DNA from: Cryptomeria japonica
Taxonomy: Eukaryota > Streptophyta > Pinopsida > Cupressales > Cupressaceae
NCBI RefSeq assembly: GCF_030272615.1
Contig: NC_081414.1
Coordinates: 912,025,009 to 912,089,008, forward strand
Length of the DNA stretch: 64,000 bases
Reading direction: 5' to 3'
This document shows, in pieces, positions 34,586-47,685 of this stretch; within the stretch, counting starts at the first letter, position 1, and each line of letters opens with the position of its first letter. Both the position numbers and the translations under genes were made by a program. A model generated the notes under the pieces. It did no database searches, had not been told where the DNA came from, and saw only the letters and a program-made list of their open reading frames with translations.

Positions 34586-35383
34586 TGTGTATAGTGAAAA
34601 GTGGATAATGAAAACAACAATATTGAAATACTAAATGAATTCAACCAAAAAACCCTAGCCTAACAACAATAAAGATCCACCATAACATATGAATATTACC
34701 TAAGACAATGCAAATCAATAGAAATAAAAAAGATTATACCATCACATGTCCACTAGGGTTTGAATCTTCATTCTTCCTATCTCCATTGATCTTGGTTGAT
34801 ATATTTTCTCTCATATTGTATGTGTGCACAAGAGCTCAACACAAAATAGAAATGCGGTTGATAGCTTGATCACAAAAAGGCTTGATTGCATAAGATTGAT
34901 TAGAATTCTAGAATGCTCAAGAGTTCTTAGGAGGTTAGAATGCTTAGGAGGATTGATAATGAAAGACGCATCTCCTTATGTAAAAGACACTTTAGGAAAT
35001 GGAGGGATAAGATTAAGAGGTGCAAAGATAAATGGTCGGCTAGGAGTAGATGGTAGGTAGAGGAAATAAGAAAATAATGAGGGGGTAGGTAGTGTAGGAA
35101 TTAAGAGATGAATGACATGTGTCATTGGTAGAAAAGGCTAATGAATTAATTAAATAAATAAAGATTTATTTAATTAATAGAGGAAATGGGATCAATTAAA
35201 TAAATGAAATATTTATTTAATTTAGGAAAAAGGACAATTTAAATCAATAAAAGTATTTATTTAAATGAGGAAAAAAGGCTAGAAAAGAACAAATGAATTA
35301 ATTCAATAAATAAGGATTTATTTAATTAATAGAAGAATAAGGCTTAAATATTTAATTAGACAGGACAATTTTAGGTGAGTACA
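34586..35383 (-). repeat. Element 2 3' LTR
   Basis: Starts TGTGTATAGTG and ends GGTGAGTACA, where the sister LTR has GGTGTCTACA. It is related to the element 1 LTR but is a distinct subfamily. Confidence 0.93.
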
Positions 35384-36077
35384 TTTTGCCCCTCTTTGAG
35401 ACAATGCAGCTTGTCGTGTTGTTTCAAAGAAGATAAGATAGACTGATACAAAGTTGCCCCAAGACGGAAATAATATGCCCCCTCGAGAGATTGGATTAAT
35501 TGTGTTTGAAAGGATCATAGACAATCTCTCGATAAGAAAGAAAGGATAAAAATGACTGACAGGATAAGATGACAAGGTCACACAGGAAAAAGACTGACTC
35601 AAGAGGAATCAACAAAATCATGTCAATGTCTTACTAGGCCAAAATTGATAGTTCTATGATGAACATACACTATCAATTGGATAAGCTGTTGAGAGGATTC
35701 ACTCAAATAGGTGCCCTAGGGAAGACAAACTGGAAACAAGGCTAGAATTGGAAATTATGTGATAAACATGCGTTGCCAATTAAATAAGCTGTTGAGAGGA
35801 TTCACTCAACAGGTGCCCTAAAATAAGTAGGTTTGCTAAGCTGAGTGTAGGGTAAGTTGTCGAATTCTCTAGCAAGATAGGATATAGTGCAATGTGATAA
35901 ACATATACACTAGGATGCAACACCATGTGATAGACATAAGCACTAGGATAGAGCCTAATGAGCAGCACCATGTGATGGACATAGATACCACTAGGCTAGG
36001 ATAGGATAAGATAAGCAACACTATGTAATGAACATGAGTACCACTATGATTGACATGATTGATTTGATTGAATGCAG

Positions 36078-36262
36078 GAGTACTTACCCCAGATTGAGTC
36101 TAGAGAGCGATTCCCTATGACACAACGGTTATGAACAAATATGACTGTTGAGGACCACGCTGCGATCAAGGCGATGGGATTGAGACACATTATGTATATA
36201 CGTGAGATTTGGGAAAAATAAGACTGTTAACTTCTTTGGTGAAAAGATGGTCCCACAAGGTC
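36078..36262 (+). pseudogene. Element 2 remnant of the antisense PMD-like exon 2
   Basis: After the acceptor TTGAATGCAG the frame reads EYLPQIESRERFPMTQRL, then a stop, then TNMTVEDHAAIKAMGLRHIMYI. It is homologous to residues 1-55 of the element 1 exon 2. It then breaks off, and homology resumes only at the sequence after the gene (tatgtagacacctt near 36313 equals tgtagacacctg near 21505). About 1.6 kb of coding sequence is missing. Confidence 0.75.
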
Positions 36263-37561
36263 TGTAGGAGGGGACATATGAGATAATCTAGGTTGTATAA
36301 TTTTTTGTATGATTATGTAGACACCTTTGGGTGATTTTGTAGCCATATGAGATTTTGACATCATTGTATCATGACACTTTATTATTTTGATATATATATA
36401 TGAGATGGTCCATCCTTGCAGCAACTATGCTTGTGTTCCTATGTGATGCTTCTATATGTTTTATGATGATGATTTTATGATGCTTATGATATGGATGCAA
36501 ATATGTACATGATAAATTGCAATATGTTTTTGTTTTTTTATGTTTTTATATGACATGCATGATGCAAATGTAAATATATGATAGATGGATGTATGATAGT
36601 GATATGATATGCTAATTAGTGGTGTGTGCAGAATGTGATGTGATTGTGATATTTATATGTATGTATGAAATGCTAATATGCTATCATGTGATGATGCAGG
36701 TGCAAACTACATGAAATGCAAATATTTTTGGTGTGTCATTATACTCAGTCATGTGATAGCGGGCTACATGGACTCAAGGAAGGACAATGGAGGTCAATCA
36801 TGAAAGGGGGATGGAAAGTAGAAGATATGGAAGCGAAAGAGTGTCTTGTACTTTATCATCATTGAGCTTTATTATGGAAAATAGGTTATGACAATCCAGA
36901 TATAGGTTCGACCCAGAAAATCATTGTACCCGTTTGCATGGAGATCAGACAATCGCAAACAAGGAATGCCCTAGTTCACATTAGACTCACAGTGTCCTCA
37001 TATCCTTGGACAAGTCATAGCATTACTAAGAGACAATCCACAAACAACAAAACAATAGGTGAACATATCCCATCCTCGACACCAACATATAATGAAATCT
37101 TCAAATTATTTGTGTTTCTTGCCACATATGCTAACATGTTTGATTTGGTCACAATGTTGTTATCCTGATAAAGGACAGATTATGCTGAAAAACAATGTTG
37201 TTGACAAAGTCTGTTGAAAGATTTGATTTGTTAAAAGCCCAATGTTGCTTGTGTCTCATCTGAAACTGATACTTTATTGTGAAGAAGAACGAAACTTTAT
37301 TGCGGATTGGCGATGCAAATGACCTTTTATTGCGGAGTGTGAACGAAGAGGAGGAATGAAAAGATGATGCTCCTCAAAACATGTGATGCTCACAATACCA
37401 CTTACATCAGTAGATTTAGGATTTTGCCCCAGTTGTAGATTAGACCTAATTTATTATGGACGAAAAGGGGTGAAAAGGGAGGATTATTATGAATGGCTAA
37501 CCAATCTTAGGTAGATCAATAACAAGCCATGATGGGAATGGGTAAGTTTATTATGGATGGA
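36263..37561. other. Element 2 conserved 3' region
   Basis: Non-coding and colinear with 21490-22860 of element 1, including tcattatactcagtcatgtg near 36735 and 21902. No gene is supported. Confidence 0.65.
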
Positions 37562-37566
37562 TAGGT

Positions 37567-38171
37567 TGTTCGGTGTGGAGCCTGATCAGTCTCCAAGTGG
37601 GAGATTGTTGAAATGTGGCGACTGATCAGCAAAGTATTATACACTCAGCACGTATCCTCACCGATATGTTCACAAAGGCAGTTCCACAGGAGAAGCTGAT
37701 TTCTTCATCAGTTTCTGTTGGTCTTCTTGATTGATAATTGCGGAATTTATACCAGTCAAGTCCTAGTGTTTTATCCAGCGGATGTTGCATGTACAGTGGT
37801 GTCGTGTAGTATCAGTCTCCAAGTGGGAGATTGTTGAAATGTGGCGACTGATCAGCAATTTTTTTTGCCATTTTTCGTTGATGAAAACCGACATTGTAAT
37901 AAAACCCTAAAAAGGCCAACTTTGTTTGTTTCCCTAAAAATGCATGTTATAAGCGGCTGGGATGCTTAAGGCATTGTAAGTTTGATGTACTGTTTTTGCT
38001 GGATAATAAGAAAGATTGGACGGCTGTGTATGGTGGACGTAACCCATTCTGGGTGAACCACGTTAAATCTCTGTGTTATCTATGTCCTGTTTTATTTCTT
38101 TATCTTTTGTATTTAAATCTGCATATAATTGTTAGTTCATATTTGCTTCGGATCTGCTTGAAACCCTAACA
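37567..38171 (+). mobile_element. Copia-derived 605-bp insertion inside element 2
   Basis: Bounded by a 5-bp TSD TAGGT (37562-37566 and 38172-38176) and TG...CA ends. It carries the tail of a copia pol (TDMFTKAVPQEKL), a PPT-like ctccaagtgggagat and an LTR starting TGTTGAAATGTGGCG and ending AACCCTAACA. A second copy of the PPT-plus-LTR-start (about 45 bp) lies at its left end, as if the left LTR had been reduced to a stub. Element 1 lacks the insertion at the matching site near 22862. Confidence 0.75.
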
Positions 38172-38505
38172 TAGGTTGTGAGTGTGTGCAAAGTGAAGGG
38201 ATGAGATTGAATCCTGAAGGAGGGAGGAGCAATGTCTCTACACATGGCATCGATAGCTCAGTTTTCATCATGGTACTTGCCCAGGGTGCCACCGGAGTAG
38301 TTTTCACTGTTGGACGAATTTATTTCTCTTTACTTTTTTCGATTTTTTCAAAAAAAAAAAATTGTGTCACAAGGCGCCTATTTGCTAGGTTTTCACCAAT
38401 TAACGATTTTTTATTTTTATGTTTTTTTTGTATTTTTTTATATTTTTATATTTTTTTGTATTTTCGGTATTTTTTTGTATTTTTGAATTAGGATATTCCG
38501 AAGAG

Positions 38506-38860
38506 CTATGTGTAAAACCTGCGAAGATGCATGTTGTTGATAGGATCTTCCAAAGGTTCTCCTTCTGGTGTCGAAAGCTGATATGCACCTCATCCATAGA
38601 CTGTTGTGATGACATAGGGACCAAGCCAAATTGGTTCGAATTTTCCTTTCTTCTCTCGGTCCTATTGATTTCTAGGATTTTTTATGAGAACTAGGTCACC
38701 CACCTCGAATGTGCGAGGCTTTACCTTATGATTGTAGTTGCATTGTTCCTTGACTGAATGATGTGTAACTCCATTGATTATCTTCCTTGATAAAGGAACT
38801 AAGATAGAATTACTAGCATGTGGACTACATAGGCCTGTATGTGTGTCACCTAAAGAAATT
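38506..38860 (-). pseudogene. Element 2 integrase C-terminal remnant
   Basis: On the minus strand a fragment resembling the integrase zinc region (GLCSPHAS) jumps directly to NHKVKPRTFEVGDLVL and the conserved end (KFEPIWLGPY; stop at 38506-38508). It matches the end of element 1 pol, with everything between deleted. It has stops and is not functional. Confidence 0.7.
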
Positions 38861-39501
38861 TGGGCATCACTGACAACAAAGTCCCTCAAGGAAGTTTCAT
38901 TAAAGGAACATGATGTATCGCCAGAAGGGAAAGGATGTGCAAAACAAGTGGATGAGTTATGAAGGCTTATGATTGCGAAAAGAAGTGAAAGTAGGATAGC
39001 ACGATGGAGACTTAGGATCAACAAGTATGTTTGACTTGAAATTTTAGAACTTTTGCTCCCAGTTATTTTGATATTAAGGGAGATCAATTCTTGTTTTTTT
39101 TTCTTCGTAAGATTTTTATCCTTGACTTTAATTTTTGCAGAGTCCAATAGCTTTTGGTTTTGATTTGGACTAAAGGACTTTTCTTTATTTTTGACTTTTA
39201 GATTTTTCTTTTCAAAGCTTGATTTTTGATCGCCAATGAGTAAGGGCTTTTTTTATTCTTTTTGATCCAAGTCTAGGAGAGGAGTGGAAATGGAATGAGT
39301 GGATGAAATGGTAAAGCCATGTGAGTTCTTTAGAGGGCTGGCGATATGCTCAATAGATTTTTCATTGGAACCACTCTAAGGACTATTGATATCAAGAGAT
39401 GCTTGCACCACTAGAGGAGATTTGCATTCAGACTTAGTAGCCACAACACTAGGTGGTTCACACCTAATTCCTTGATATTGAAAATTCTTTGTAGGTTGTT
39501 C
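38861..39501 (-). other. Element 2 stretch replacing RT/RNase H
   Basis: Non-coding or unrecognised Lys/Asn/Ser-rich reading on the minus strand. It sits where element 1 has reverse transcriptase and RNase H. No domain is recognised. Confidence 0.5.
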
Positions 39502-42500
39502 CTATCGACTAAATGTCTTAGGAGATAGTGGGAGTTGATCAACATGAAAGATATACTCACCACATCCTAGGTCTTTAATCTTAAACTTTTCTTTTAGCTC
39601 TGCTTGTTTGGATGTAGAAGGTTTCAAGGATTCTCGATCCACATATGTTGAAGATGGAATAGCCTCTCGATTGACTAGTATTGTTATTTCTGATCTACAT
39701 CGCAGGTTATTGCAATATATGAACAGATCTGGATCACCATTAACGGTCACTTCAACTCCATTGTGAGGAAATTTAATGCATTGATGGTATGTAGATGGGA
39801 CTGCTTTCATCTCATGGATCCATGGACGTCCTAGCAATATGTTGTATGTGAGATCTAGGTCTAGGACTTGACAAACCACATCCTTTGTAACTGGCCTAGC
39901 TTTGAGAGGTAAGGTGATTGTGCCCTTGGATGAGCTCTCTTCATCATCATATGCTTTTATGGTGATAGCATGTGTAGAATTCACAACCTTTTCATAATAT
40001 CCCAATTGTTTGATAGTACTCAATGTATAGATGTTCAGACCTACTCCTCCATCTATCAAGACTCATTTGATGCAGTTTTTATAGATAAAGGCTTCAATAT
40101 GTAAAGGTGCATTATGAGGCTGGGTTACAGATGCGTCATCAGCTTTGGTGAATGTAAGAGAATGTGGAATGGAAAGGTATCCCACCATGGCTTGAAACTG
40201 GTCCACGTTCAGATCAATGGGTACAAAGGTTTCTCTTAGGACTTTGTCAAGTATGGCTTTATGCGAAGGAGAGATACACAATAGTTCTAGGATTGAGATA
40301 AGCGCGGGTGTCTTCCCTAATTGTTCTACTAGGTCATACTCAAGTTTGGTCGATGAGGAAATGGTGGTTTTAGCTAGAGCACATTGCAAGGTGATCTTAC
40401 CTCAACGAGTTGTGATATTACATTCGGAGGTAGATTTAGAAGAAGTTCCAATGCCTTAAGGACAACTTTGGCTTTTTAGGTAGAACTTTCAGGTGTTTTG
40501 TCTTTTATGACAATAGTAGAAACATAGTTGTCCATCGAAATGTGATTAACGGTTGAATCATAGTCATAAGACACTTTGGTATAGTTGGCTTGATTATCTA
40601 TGGCTTTGGTTTTTCCCTTGTCATGTTTAGGGAATGGTTCCTTAAACATCTCATGTGCTTGATTGGATGTATGTCCATTGATCTCAATGTCACCTCTATC
40701 AATAAGATCCCGTATAATGTTCTTCAAGTGATGACAATTTCTTGTTTTATGTCCCTTGCTCTTGTGATATTCACAATACTCATCGTCATTCCACCATTTT
40801 AGTTTGACTTTTGGCTCATATGGAGGATTGTCTGGAATTGTTATTATCTTGTTTGCCACTAGCTTCCTAAAAGCTGACTCAAGTGGTTCTCCCAATGGGG
40901 TGTATTTCCTTCATGGTTTTGAAGTTGCTTGAGTATTTACTTGGTTGTTTGTAGAAGAACTTGATCCTAAAAGAATGATTTTTGGTCTTATTGTGTTAGC
41001 ATCAACAACACCGTCATTTACTATGTTCTTGTTCCAAAATCGTAGCTTGTCCTTTCCTTTAAAATCCTCTTTATTTTCTTTGAATATCTTGATGATTCCT
41101 TGCTCAATTAAGACCTTCTCTATTGCTAAGCCTTTCTCAATGACGTCCTTGAAAGTGGACAAACAAGCTTTCCTCAAGTCATAACCAATTTCTCTATTGA
41201 CATTCTATGTGAACATCTCTACCATTTTGTTTTTGTGGAATTTCACAAGAGCATCTGTTGGTTAAATTCCTCCATCTTTGTAAGAAAGATGAAAATGACT
41301 CCCCATCTTTCTATTTGGTATTGCACAAAGTGGCAACTGATATATCTGTTTCTATGTTATATGAGAAATGTTGTATGAAAACTTTTGCTAGATCACCCCA
41401 TGACTTAATTCCAAGTGGAAGTTGGGAGAACCATTCCATAGCTTGTTCACCTAAGCTTTGTGGAAACAATCTCATCAAGTATGTTTCTTCTGCTGCTACC
41501 TCAATGCAAGTTATGAAAAATTGTCTTATATGTGCCCTAGGGTCCCCTTTGCCTCTGTACTTTTCAAACTTTGGTGTTACGAAATGTGTAGGAAATGGAG
41601 GCATTGGAATGCTTTTATCAAATGAATAGGGACATATATCTCTCATTGTGTACTATTTCTTTGGTGTATTCATGTCCACCATTTTCCTTTGTAAGTCCTT
41701 TATCTGTTGTTGCAAGTCATTCTTGGGTGGTGTCTTTTCTCTTTGAGTTAGTCCCATGCTTGAGCCACCGGGCGAAGGAGAAGGGATATAATGCATATAT
41801 GGATGGTATTAATCATAGATGTGTTCATATGGAGGAGGGATATAGTTATAGCTTGCATATGGACCGCTTGGTATGGTATTATAGTGAGGAGCACTAGGTC
41901 TAGGTCGATATATGTCATGACCATGGGGATATGAGGTGTCATAAGAATGATCTTGGATATTGCCCCCAAATCTGACACAGGTCCTCCTTGTGTCATGATT
42001 TTTAATGTTTGATTGAGTATAATTGTATGCATTGGTATTATGGGTATCATCATGGTCATGCATGGTGGTAGTTCTTCTCCATGGGAAAGGACGACTACGA
42101 GGTTGTTCATGAGAGGTTCTATCATAACTAGCATGAGAATGAATGTATGTGTTTGGAATCTCAGGTTTCTGTAATAGGGTTGAAGGTGACTCAGGCACGA
42201 GACGCTTTCTCCTATTTCCACCACTATTGGACCTCCTTTGTCTTGCATTAACTTGATTTATTTGGTTTGTATCATCCTCCAAAATTTGTGACATATCAAA
42301 TCCATGAGGTATTCTTGTTCCACTTTATGCCATGACTTATAGGAAATACTGTCTATCCCTTTTCATCATCTCTTGAACCAATCTATTAAAGTGGGGATCC
42401 ATGATAGTTTCCTCAACTTCTATAGAATCCATGGATGCATTGCCATTGTCATTATCATTTCCATTGTTATTGTCATTGTTGTCATCGTCTGGTATATTAC

Positions 42501-42618
42501 TGCGATTTTCAAATAGATTGTAGAATACGTCTCCATCAAACTCTTAAGTACTCATGTTTAAAGACCTCAAAGCTTCTTCGGCTTCCCTTCTAGACCTTTG
42601 TGAATGGGTTTCAATCAT
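39502..42618 (-). pseudogene. Element 2 gag-protease, decayed
   Basis: The start ATG at 42616-42618 gives MIETHSQRSRREAEEA, matching element 1. Recognisable parts are the variable N-terminus (41748-42294), gag core (41311-41646; KFEKYRGKGDPRAHIRQFF), zinc-knuckle-like CEYHKSKGHKTRNC (about 40790) and a retropepsin-like MIDGGVGLNIYTLSTI (about 40055). Stops and frameshifts separate these blocks. The G-patch end present in element 1 is missing. Confidence 0.85.
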
Positions 42619-43384
42619 GGACTAAAGTCTTGAACAAAATGAAAGGTAGGATGAAAATGCAAAGACTATGGAAGACCAAGAGGTGTATGAAGTGTAGATG
42701 AATCTAGGGTGAAGTTGCAATGTCCAAGAGTGTAAGACCAAAGTATGTATGTTTGAGAGCAAGGTGTGGCTTCCAAAGAGATGATGGATCTCTTGATGAG
42801 GTAAGTTGACCTAGACTCAAGAAGTTCAAATGAGACCCTAAGATGATGGATCTTGATGCAGGACTCACCTAGTGTTGTGTTATAGTATGTTTGCAAAGTT
42901 TGATGAGGACAAGCAACATAACCTTTTGACTCAAATTTGGGAGATATGCATGAGGGAAATGCAAGTGAAGGAAAATGATTGATTGTGTATGACCAAGATA
43001 GGTTGACTGAAGAATGAAGCCCTATAGGAAGCAACCTTAGAAGCTCTTTAGATCTGAAAACTTAAGTCCTTATTGTTCTCAAGAGTTTTCTTGTAATCTC
43101 TCGATTATGAATGCAGACGCAGTTTTAACAAACCCAGATGTGATTTTGAAAATGTTTTGCAATTTTGTCCAATTGTAAAGTTGTTAGATGTGACCAAATC
43201 TCAATGTTTTAACTTTTAGTGGCAAGAAGACACAATAACAATGAAGACTCAATGTTTGAAAGTGTTTTGTCTTAAGGATCCAAAATGTTTTCAAATGTGA
43301 AGTGTGATGTGAAATATTTTTGCATACACTTGAAAACACGACAGACACAATTTTTTGATGTTTGGTCTTGAGTGTTTAAAATAA

Positions 43385-43800
43385 GACAAGCACAATTCTT
43401 ATGGTTGGCCAAGACAATAGTTGTTGATCTCACATGGGGTTTCCCCCAAGGATATGTTATTCAAAGCGGATACTTAGATGCTTGACCCCACTAGCTCCAC
43501 CCTCGACACTCACTTCTCCAGGGCAGCCAAGCACCAGTCCCCACAAAAACTCCATGTGGCGAACTTTGTACCTTTACTAAGAACCGTATGTGTGTGGGCC
43601 ACTCCAAAGGTCCGACCTCCTACCTCGAAAACTAGAAGGATTTGGTTTTTCTAAAACAAAAAGGTGCTAGAAAGGGTATCCGCTCGTGTGGCCATACATG
43701 TGGCACTTTCAGCTCTGTAATTACAGAAGGCTCCCAGCCGATAGGAGTTGCACCCTACTATTGATCAAATAAATTTGATCAAACGGGTTTATGGGGAGAC
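43385..43800 (-). ncRNA. Element 2 copy of the conserved leader block
   Basis: Counterpart of 31631-32060. The inverted repeat TGATCAAATAAATTTGATCA is intact at 43762-43781. It is part of the gag leader transcript. Confidence 0.45.
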
Positions 43801-44214
43801 ATAGTGTTGGTATGGACTAATCAACACATGTTACCCATGGCTTTCACCCTGGATATAGTTATTTATAGTGGTTCGTAAGAGGGGGGTATTGCCTTGCTAC
43901 CACTTTGGTCGTTCCCTCCTCACTAGTAGTCCTAGTGACCACATGGGGAGGTAGACCCTCTAAATATTAAACACAGAGCCTATTGCTCAAGACACAAAAG
44001 ACACTGGTTCAATTTTAGTGCACCAATTGAAGTGTTTGCTAGACTAAGAAGACAAAGCAAGCAATTTTAAAATCAAATCTTTGCCAAAGTTTCTGCACCA
44101 AGATTATTAGTAGTTTTAAAATAATATCCCTCCTGCAAGCACACAAGTTAGGTAAATTTTAGATCCAAAAAACTTTGTGACATAGGGGCTTTCGACAATG
44201 CGTTTTTTGATAGA

Positions 44215-45110
44215 TTCAAATATCTGATTTTCCAAGAGTTCTTTTGCATCATAAAAAACATACTACTTATAATATTTCAAGACATTTCCAGAAATGTAAG
44301 AAAATCCAAAAAATTTGCTAATTTGCTCCAAAAATTATTTTTTTTAATGAAAAATCATAAAAGATTCATAGAAAATCAAAACTTGATCCAAAAAATCTGA
44401 ATGTTTTACTAGAAACTCCTGATACCATTCCAAACCTGCATAAAAACATTCCTGCCAAAATTCCAAGTAGTTTGTGAGATATTATACACAAAATGCAAAA
44501 CCCTAGTTTTTAAAGATTTGATTTGTTATGAATTATTTTGCATCAAAATTAAAATCACAAAGAACAAATCCTGTGTATAATTATGAGATCTTTCCAAAAC
44601 TATAAAAAAATCCAAAAAATTCACTCATTTGCTTTCAAAATCGATTTTTTATGAAAATGCATAAAAAATTCATAGAAAATTCAAATATGCTTCAAAAAAT
44701 TTGATTTTTTTACTGAACACTTGTGATACTGTTCTTGACTTGCAAACAAAAATTTCTGCAAAATTTCCAATCCTTTTATGAGATTTGATCAAAATAATGA
44801 AAAACCCTAATTTTTTAAAATCCATTTTTTTATGAAATATTTTGCATCAAAATTTAAATCACAAAAAATAGACCCCCTGTACAATTCTAAGAACTTTCTA
44901 AAACTGTAAAAAAATCTGAAAACTTTGCTCATTTTCTCTCAAAATTATTTTTTTATGAAAATGCATAAACAATTCATAATAAATTCAAATATGCTCCACA
45001 AATTCTGAATTTTGGATTGAGAGCTCTTGATACTGTCCTTGACCTGCAAACAAAATTTGATGCAAAAATGCCAAGCCGTTTGTGAGATCGGATCAATTCT
45101 CTCCAAGATC
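44215..45110. repeat. Three-copy tandem repeat, period about 300 bp
   Basis: The marker tttgcatca recurs at 44243, 44537 and 44841. Each unit also contains aaaaaatcca/ctgaaaa, an a-rich aatgcataaa...ttcata phrase, and gatactgt followed by cttgacctgcaaa. It is AT-rich and non-coding. Confidence 0.75.
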
Positions 45111-45224
45111 TTAATCTCATGTCCAAAACCCTAGCTGCACGAGGTTATTCTCCAAATTGTTTTACAAAACAACAATATAGGGTTAGAAGAACCTGCAAAA
45201 AACATAAATCTAACAAAAATCCAT

Positions 45225-45242
45225 ATCCCACCGAGCGTGCCA
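45225..45242 (-). promoter_or_regulatory. Element 2 primer-binding site
   Basis: TGGCACGCTCGGTGGGAT on the minus strand, three bases from the 5' LTR, two differences from element 1. Confidence 0.7.
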
Positions 45243-45245
45243 AAA

Positions 45246-46043
45246 TGTGTATGGTGAAAAGTGGATAATGGAAACAATAATATTGAAAGTCTAAAATATA
45301 TTCAACTACAAAATCCTAGCCTAACAACAATAAAGATCCACCATAACATATGAAGATTACCTAAGACAATGCAAATCAACATAAATAAAAAAGATTATAC
45401 CATCACATGTCCACTAGGGTTTGAATCTCCATTCTTCCTATCTCCATTGATCTTGCTTGATATATTTGCTCTAAGATTTTATGTGTGCACAAGAGCTCAA
45501 CAAAGAACGGAAATGTGGTTGATAGCTTGATCGCAAAAAGGCTTGATTGCATAAGATTGATTAGAATGCTAGAATGCTTAGGAGTGTTTAGGAGGTTAGA
45601 ATGCTTAGGAGGATTGATAATGAAAGAAACATCTCCTTATATAGAAGACACTTTAGGAAATGGAGGGATAAGATTAAGAGGTGTAAAGATAAATGGTCGG
45701 CTAGGATTAGAGGGTAGGTAAAGGAAATAATAAAATAACGAGGGGGTAGGTAGTGTAGGAATTAAAATATGAATGACATGTGTTGTGGGTAGAAAAAGCT
45801 AATGAATTAATTAAATAAATAAAGATTATTTAATTAATAGAAGAAATGAGATCAATTAAATAAATGAAATATTTATTTAATTTAGGAAAAAGGACAATTT
45901 AAATAAATAAAAATATTTATTTAAATGAGGAAAAAAGGCTAGAAAAGGATAAATGAATTAATTAAATAAATAAGGATTTATTTAATTAATAAAAGAATTA
46001 GGCTTAAATATTTGATTAGACAAGACAATTTTAGGTGTCTACA
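45246..46043 (-). repeat. Element 2 5' LTR
   Basis: 798 bp with TGTGTATGGTG...GTGTCTACA ends. A minus-strand TATATAAGG lies near 45635-45643. Confidence 0.93.
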
Positions 46044-46048
46044 ATAAT

Positions 46049-46713
46049 TTGCAAAAAGACATTAGAGATATACTTCTTTTTTCTGAGTTTACTTCCTTTA
46101 CACAGTTGTGCGTAGTACTTCATAATTATCACCTTACCATGAGTCAATTGGAACAATCCTCTTCAATGGCTCTGACTGATAAAAGTGAAAGTGCTCAACA
46201 ACCTTTTGTGAAGTTCAAACCAAATAAGGGACTCATCAAGTTCAATGACAACAACAACACTCAAGTAGCAACCGCAACAAAAGGTGTGCATGCTTTGTCT
46301 AAATACTTTAGAAAATAATTCACTCCTCTTAATGAATCTTTGCATAGTATTATGACACAATTGTTACAAAGGAATGTGTTGAAGCTTCCCCCCATTGAAC
46401 CACTTGATCCATCAAAGGCCTCCTCACCTTACTTTGATTCCAAAGCTTTTTGCCAATTTCATCATCAACCTGGTCATGACACTGAAAAGTGTTATTCCTT
46501 AAAGAGTAAGATTCAACGCAATTGATAACAATACCATATCTGTGGCTGGTGTGAATGATAAAGGAATTAAATCAAAAATTGCAAATTTTTACTAATCCTT
46601 TACCTTCTCATTCCACTAATGTGATTGAGACTGATCATCTTGCCTTCTCTCCTAATGATCTTGGCCTTGAGTCTAATAAGGTGGTTAACTTTATTGATAA
46701 AATTGAACCTCCT
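46049..46713 (+). pseudogene. Element H gag core, second part, and zinc-knuckle-like motif
   Basis: Continues the gag from 34585: LQKDIRDILLFSEFTSFTQL, a stop at 46316-46318, then FHHQPGHDTEKCYSLK with preceding Cys (CQFHHQPGHDTEKC). The stop at 46523-46525 is followed by a frameshift and a degraded linker to IEPP at the solo-LTR junction. Confidence 0.8.
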
Positions 46714-47680
46714 TGTTGGAATCAAGGATCACTGAGAGGGGGGTGAGTCAGTGATCTACTGGTTTGCAGATTTTCAAACTTAACTTTAAACTACCAGAAG
46801 CAAATACTTGAAACTAAAATGCAAAAAACATAAAACAAACAACCACAAAATCATAACATCAAATTTTTACGTGGAAATCCAAATGGAAAAAACCACGGTG
46901 GGATTTGAACCCATAATATTATTCCACTATGGCCAGTAGCAAAACAATATTACAATATGGGAATGCACAGGGATTCAGGCACACTGCCTAGAGCTCACTG
47001 CTCCATTACAATAACTCGAAAGGCTACAACCCTCAAGGAAGTCTCACTGACTTACAAGATAGTTACAATGATGAATTACAATGAATGAACTTTGAAATAG
47101 CATCTACAATGCTCGATTGGGTTCCAATTGAGTGCTAAATATACTGACTAGATCACCTTCTCTGTTCTGCCATGTTATCTGTCTCAGTCAGCTACTGGAT
47201 CAAGAATGCGCACGTGAAACTGCTCCAAAATGGATTCTCAATCACCTCTCGCTCGCATATAATCACATCATCTACCAAAAAGATCATCCACACCAAACTT
47301 ATATACCAACAATCATAAAATAGATCATACACCATGTCGGTCTGCAAGTGTAACGTATAGTCAGATGGCGTCTTAACCAGATCACCAAAAATAAATGCAG
47401 ATCACCAAAACAATAATAAAATGATGTGTCTAAGTCGGCCCAATCATCCTAAACACGATTCAATACACTGAAATTACCAGAAATCTTTCAGACCCAAAAA
47501 TGCTCTGTTCTTCCTAAAATACCAATTAATCAGCTACCGATTAACTCCTGCTTTTGGATACGAAGAATTATGATCATCGGATTGAATCTCCATGAAGAGT
47601 TGCCATCAATGACAACCCTAAACCAATAATCAGCCATCAAAAACCACGAGAAACCACCGGATGAGTGTCAATTGCCAACA
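46714..47680 (-). mobile_element. Copia-type solo LTR, 967 bp
   Basis: Perfect TSD CTCCT (46709-46713 and 47681-47685). Read on the minus strand it starts TGTTGGCAATTGACAC and ends with the copia-style cacccccctctcagtgatcc...ATTCCAACA. There are no internal domains and no second LTR, which fits LTR-LTR recombination. Confidence 0.85.
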
Positions 47681-47685
47681 CTCCT

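Larger units (their letters stand above)
42619..45224 (-). other. Element 2 untranslated leader
   Basis: Non-coding. It contains a remnant of the GCGTCTGTG array (43113-43145), the conserved leader block (43385-43800), and a roughly 300-bp tandem repeat (44215-45110). Confidence 0.7.
34586..46043 (-). mobile_element. Element 2: deleted relative of element 1, 11.5 kb
   Basis: Two 798-bp LTRs (34586-35383 and 45246-46043) with a perfect TSD ATAAT (34581-34585 and 46044-46048). Sense is the minus strand. It keeps the PBS (45225-45242), leader block, gag-protease, an integrase C-terminus, the A-rich spacer, the 3' region, a stub of the PMD-like exon 2, the hairpin and the PPT. It has lost reverse transcriptase, both RNase H domains, most of integrase and most of the PMD-like gene. 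Its LTRs differ from each other much more than those of element 1, so it is older. Gag-protease carries many stops. Confidence 0.95.
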
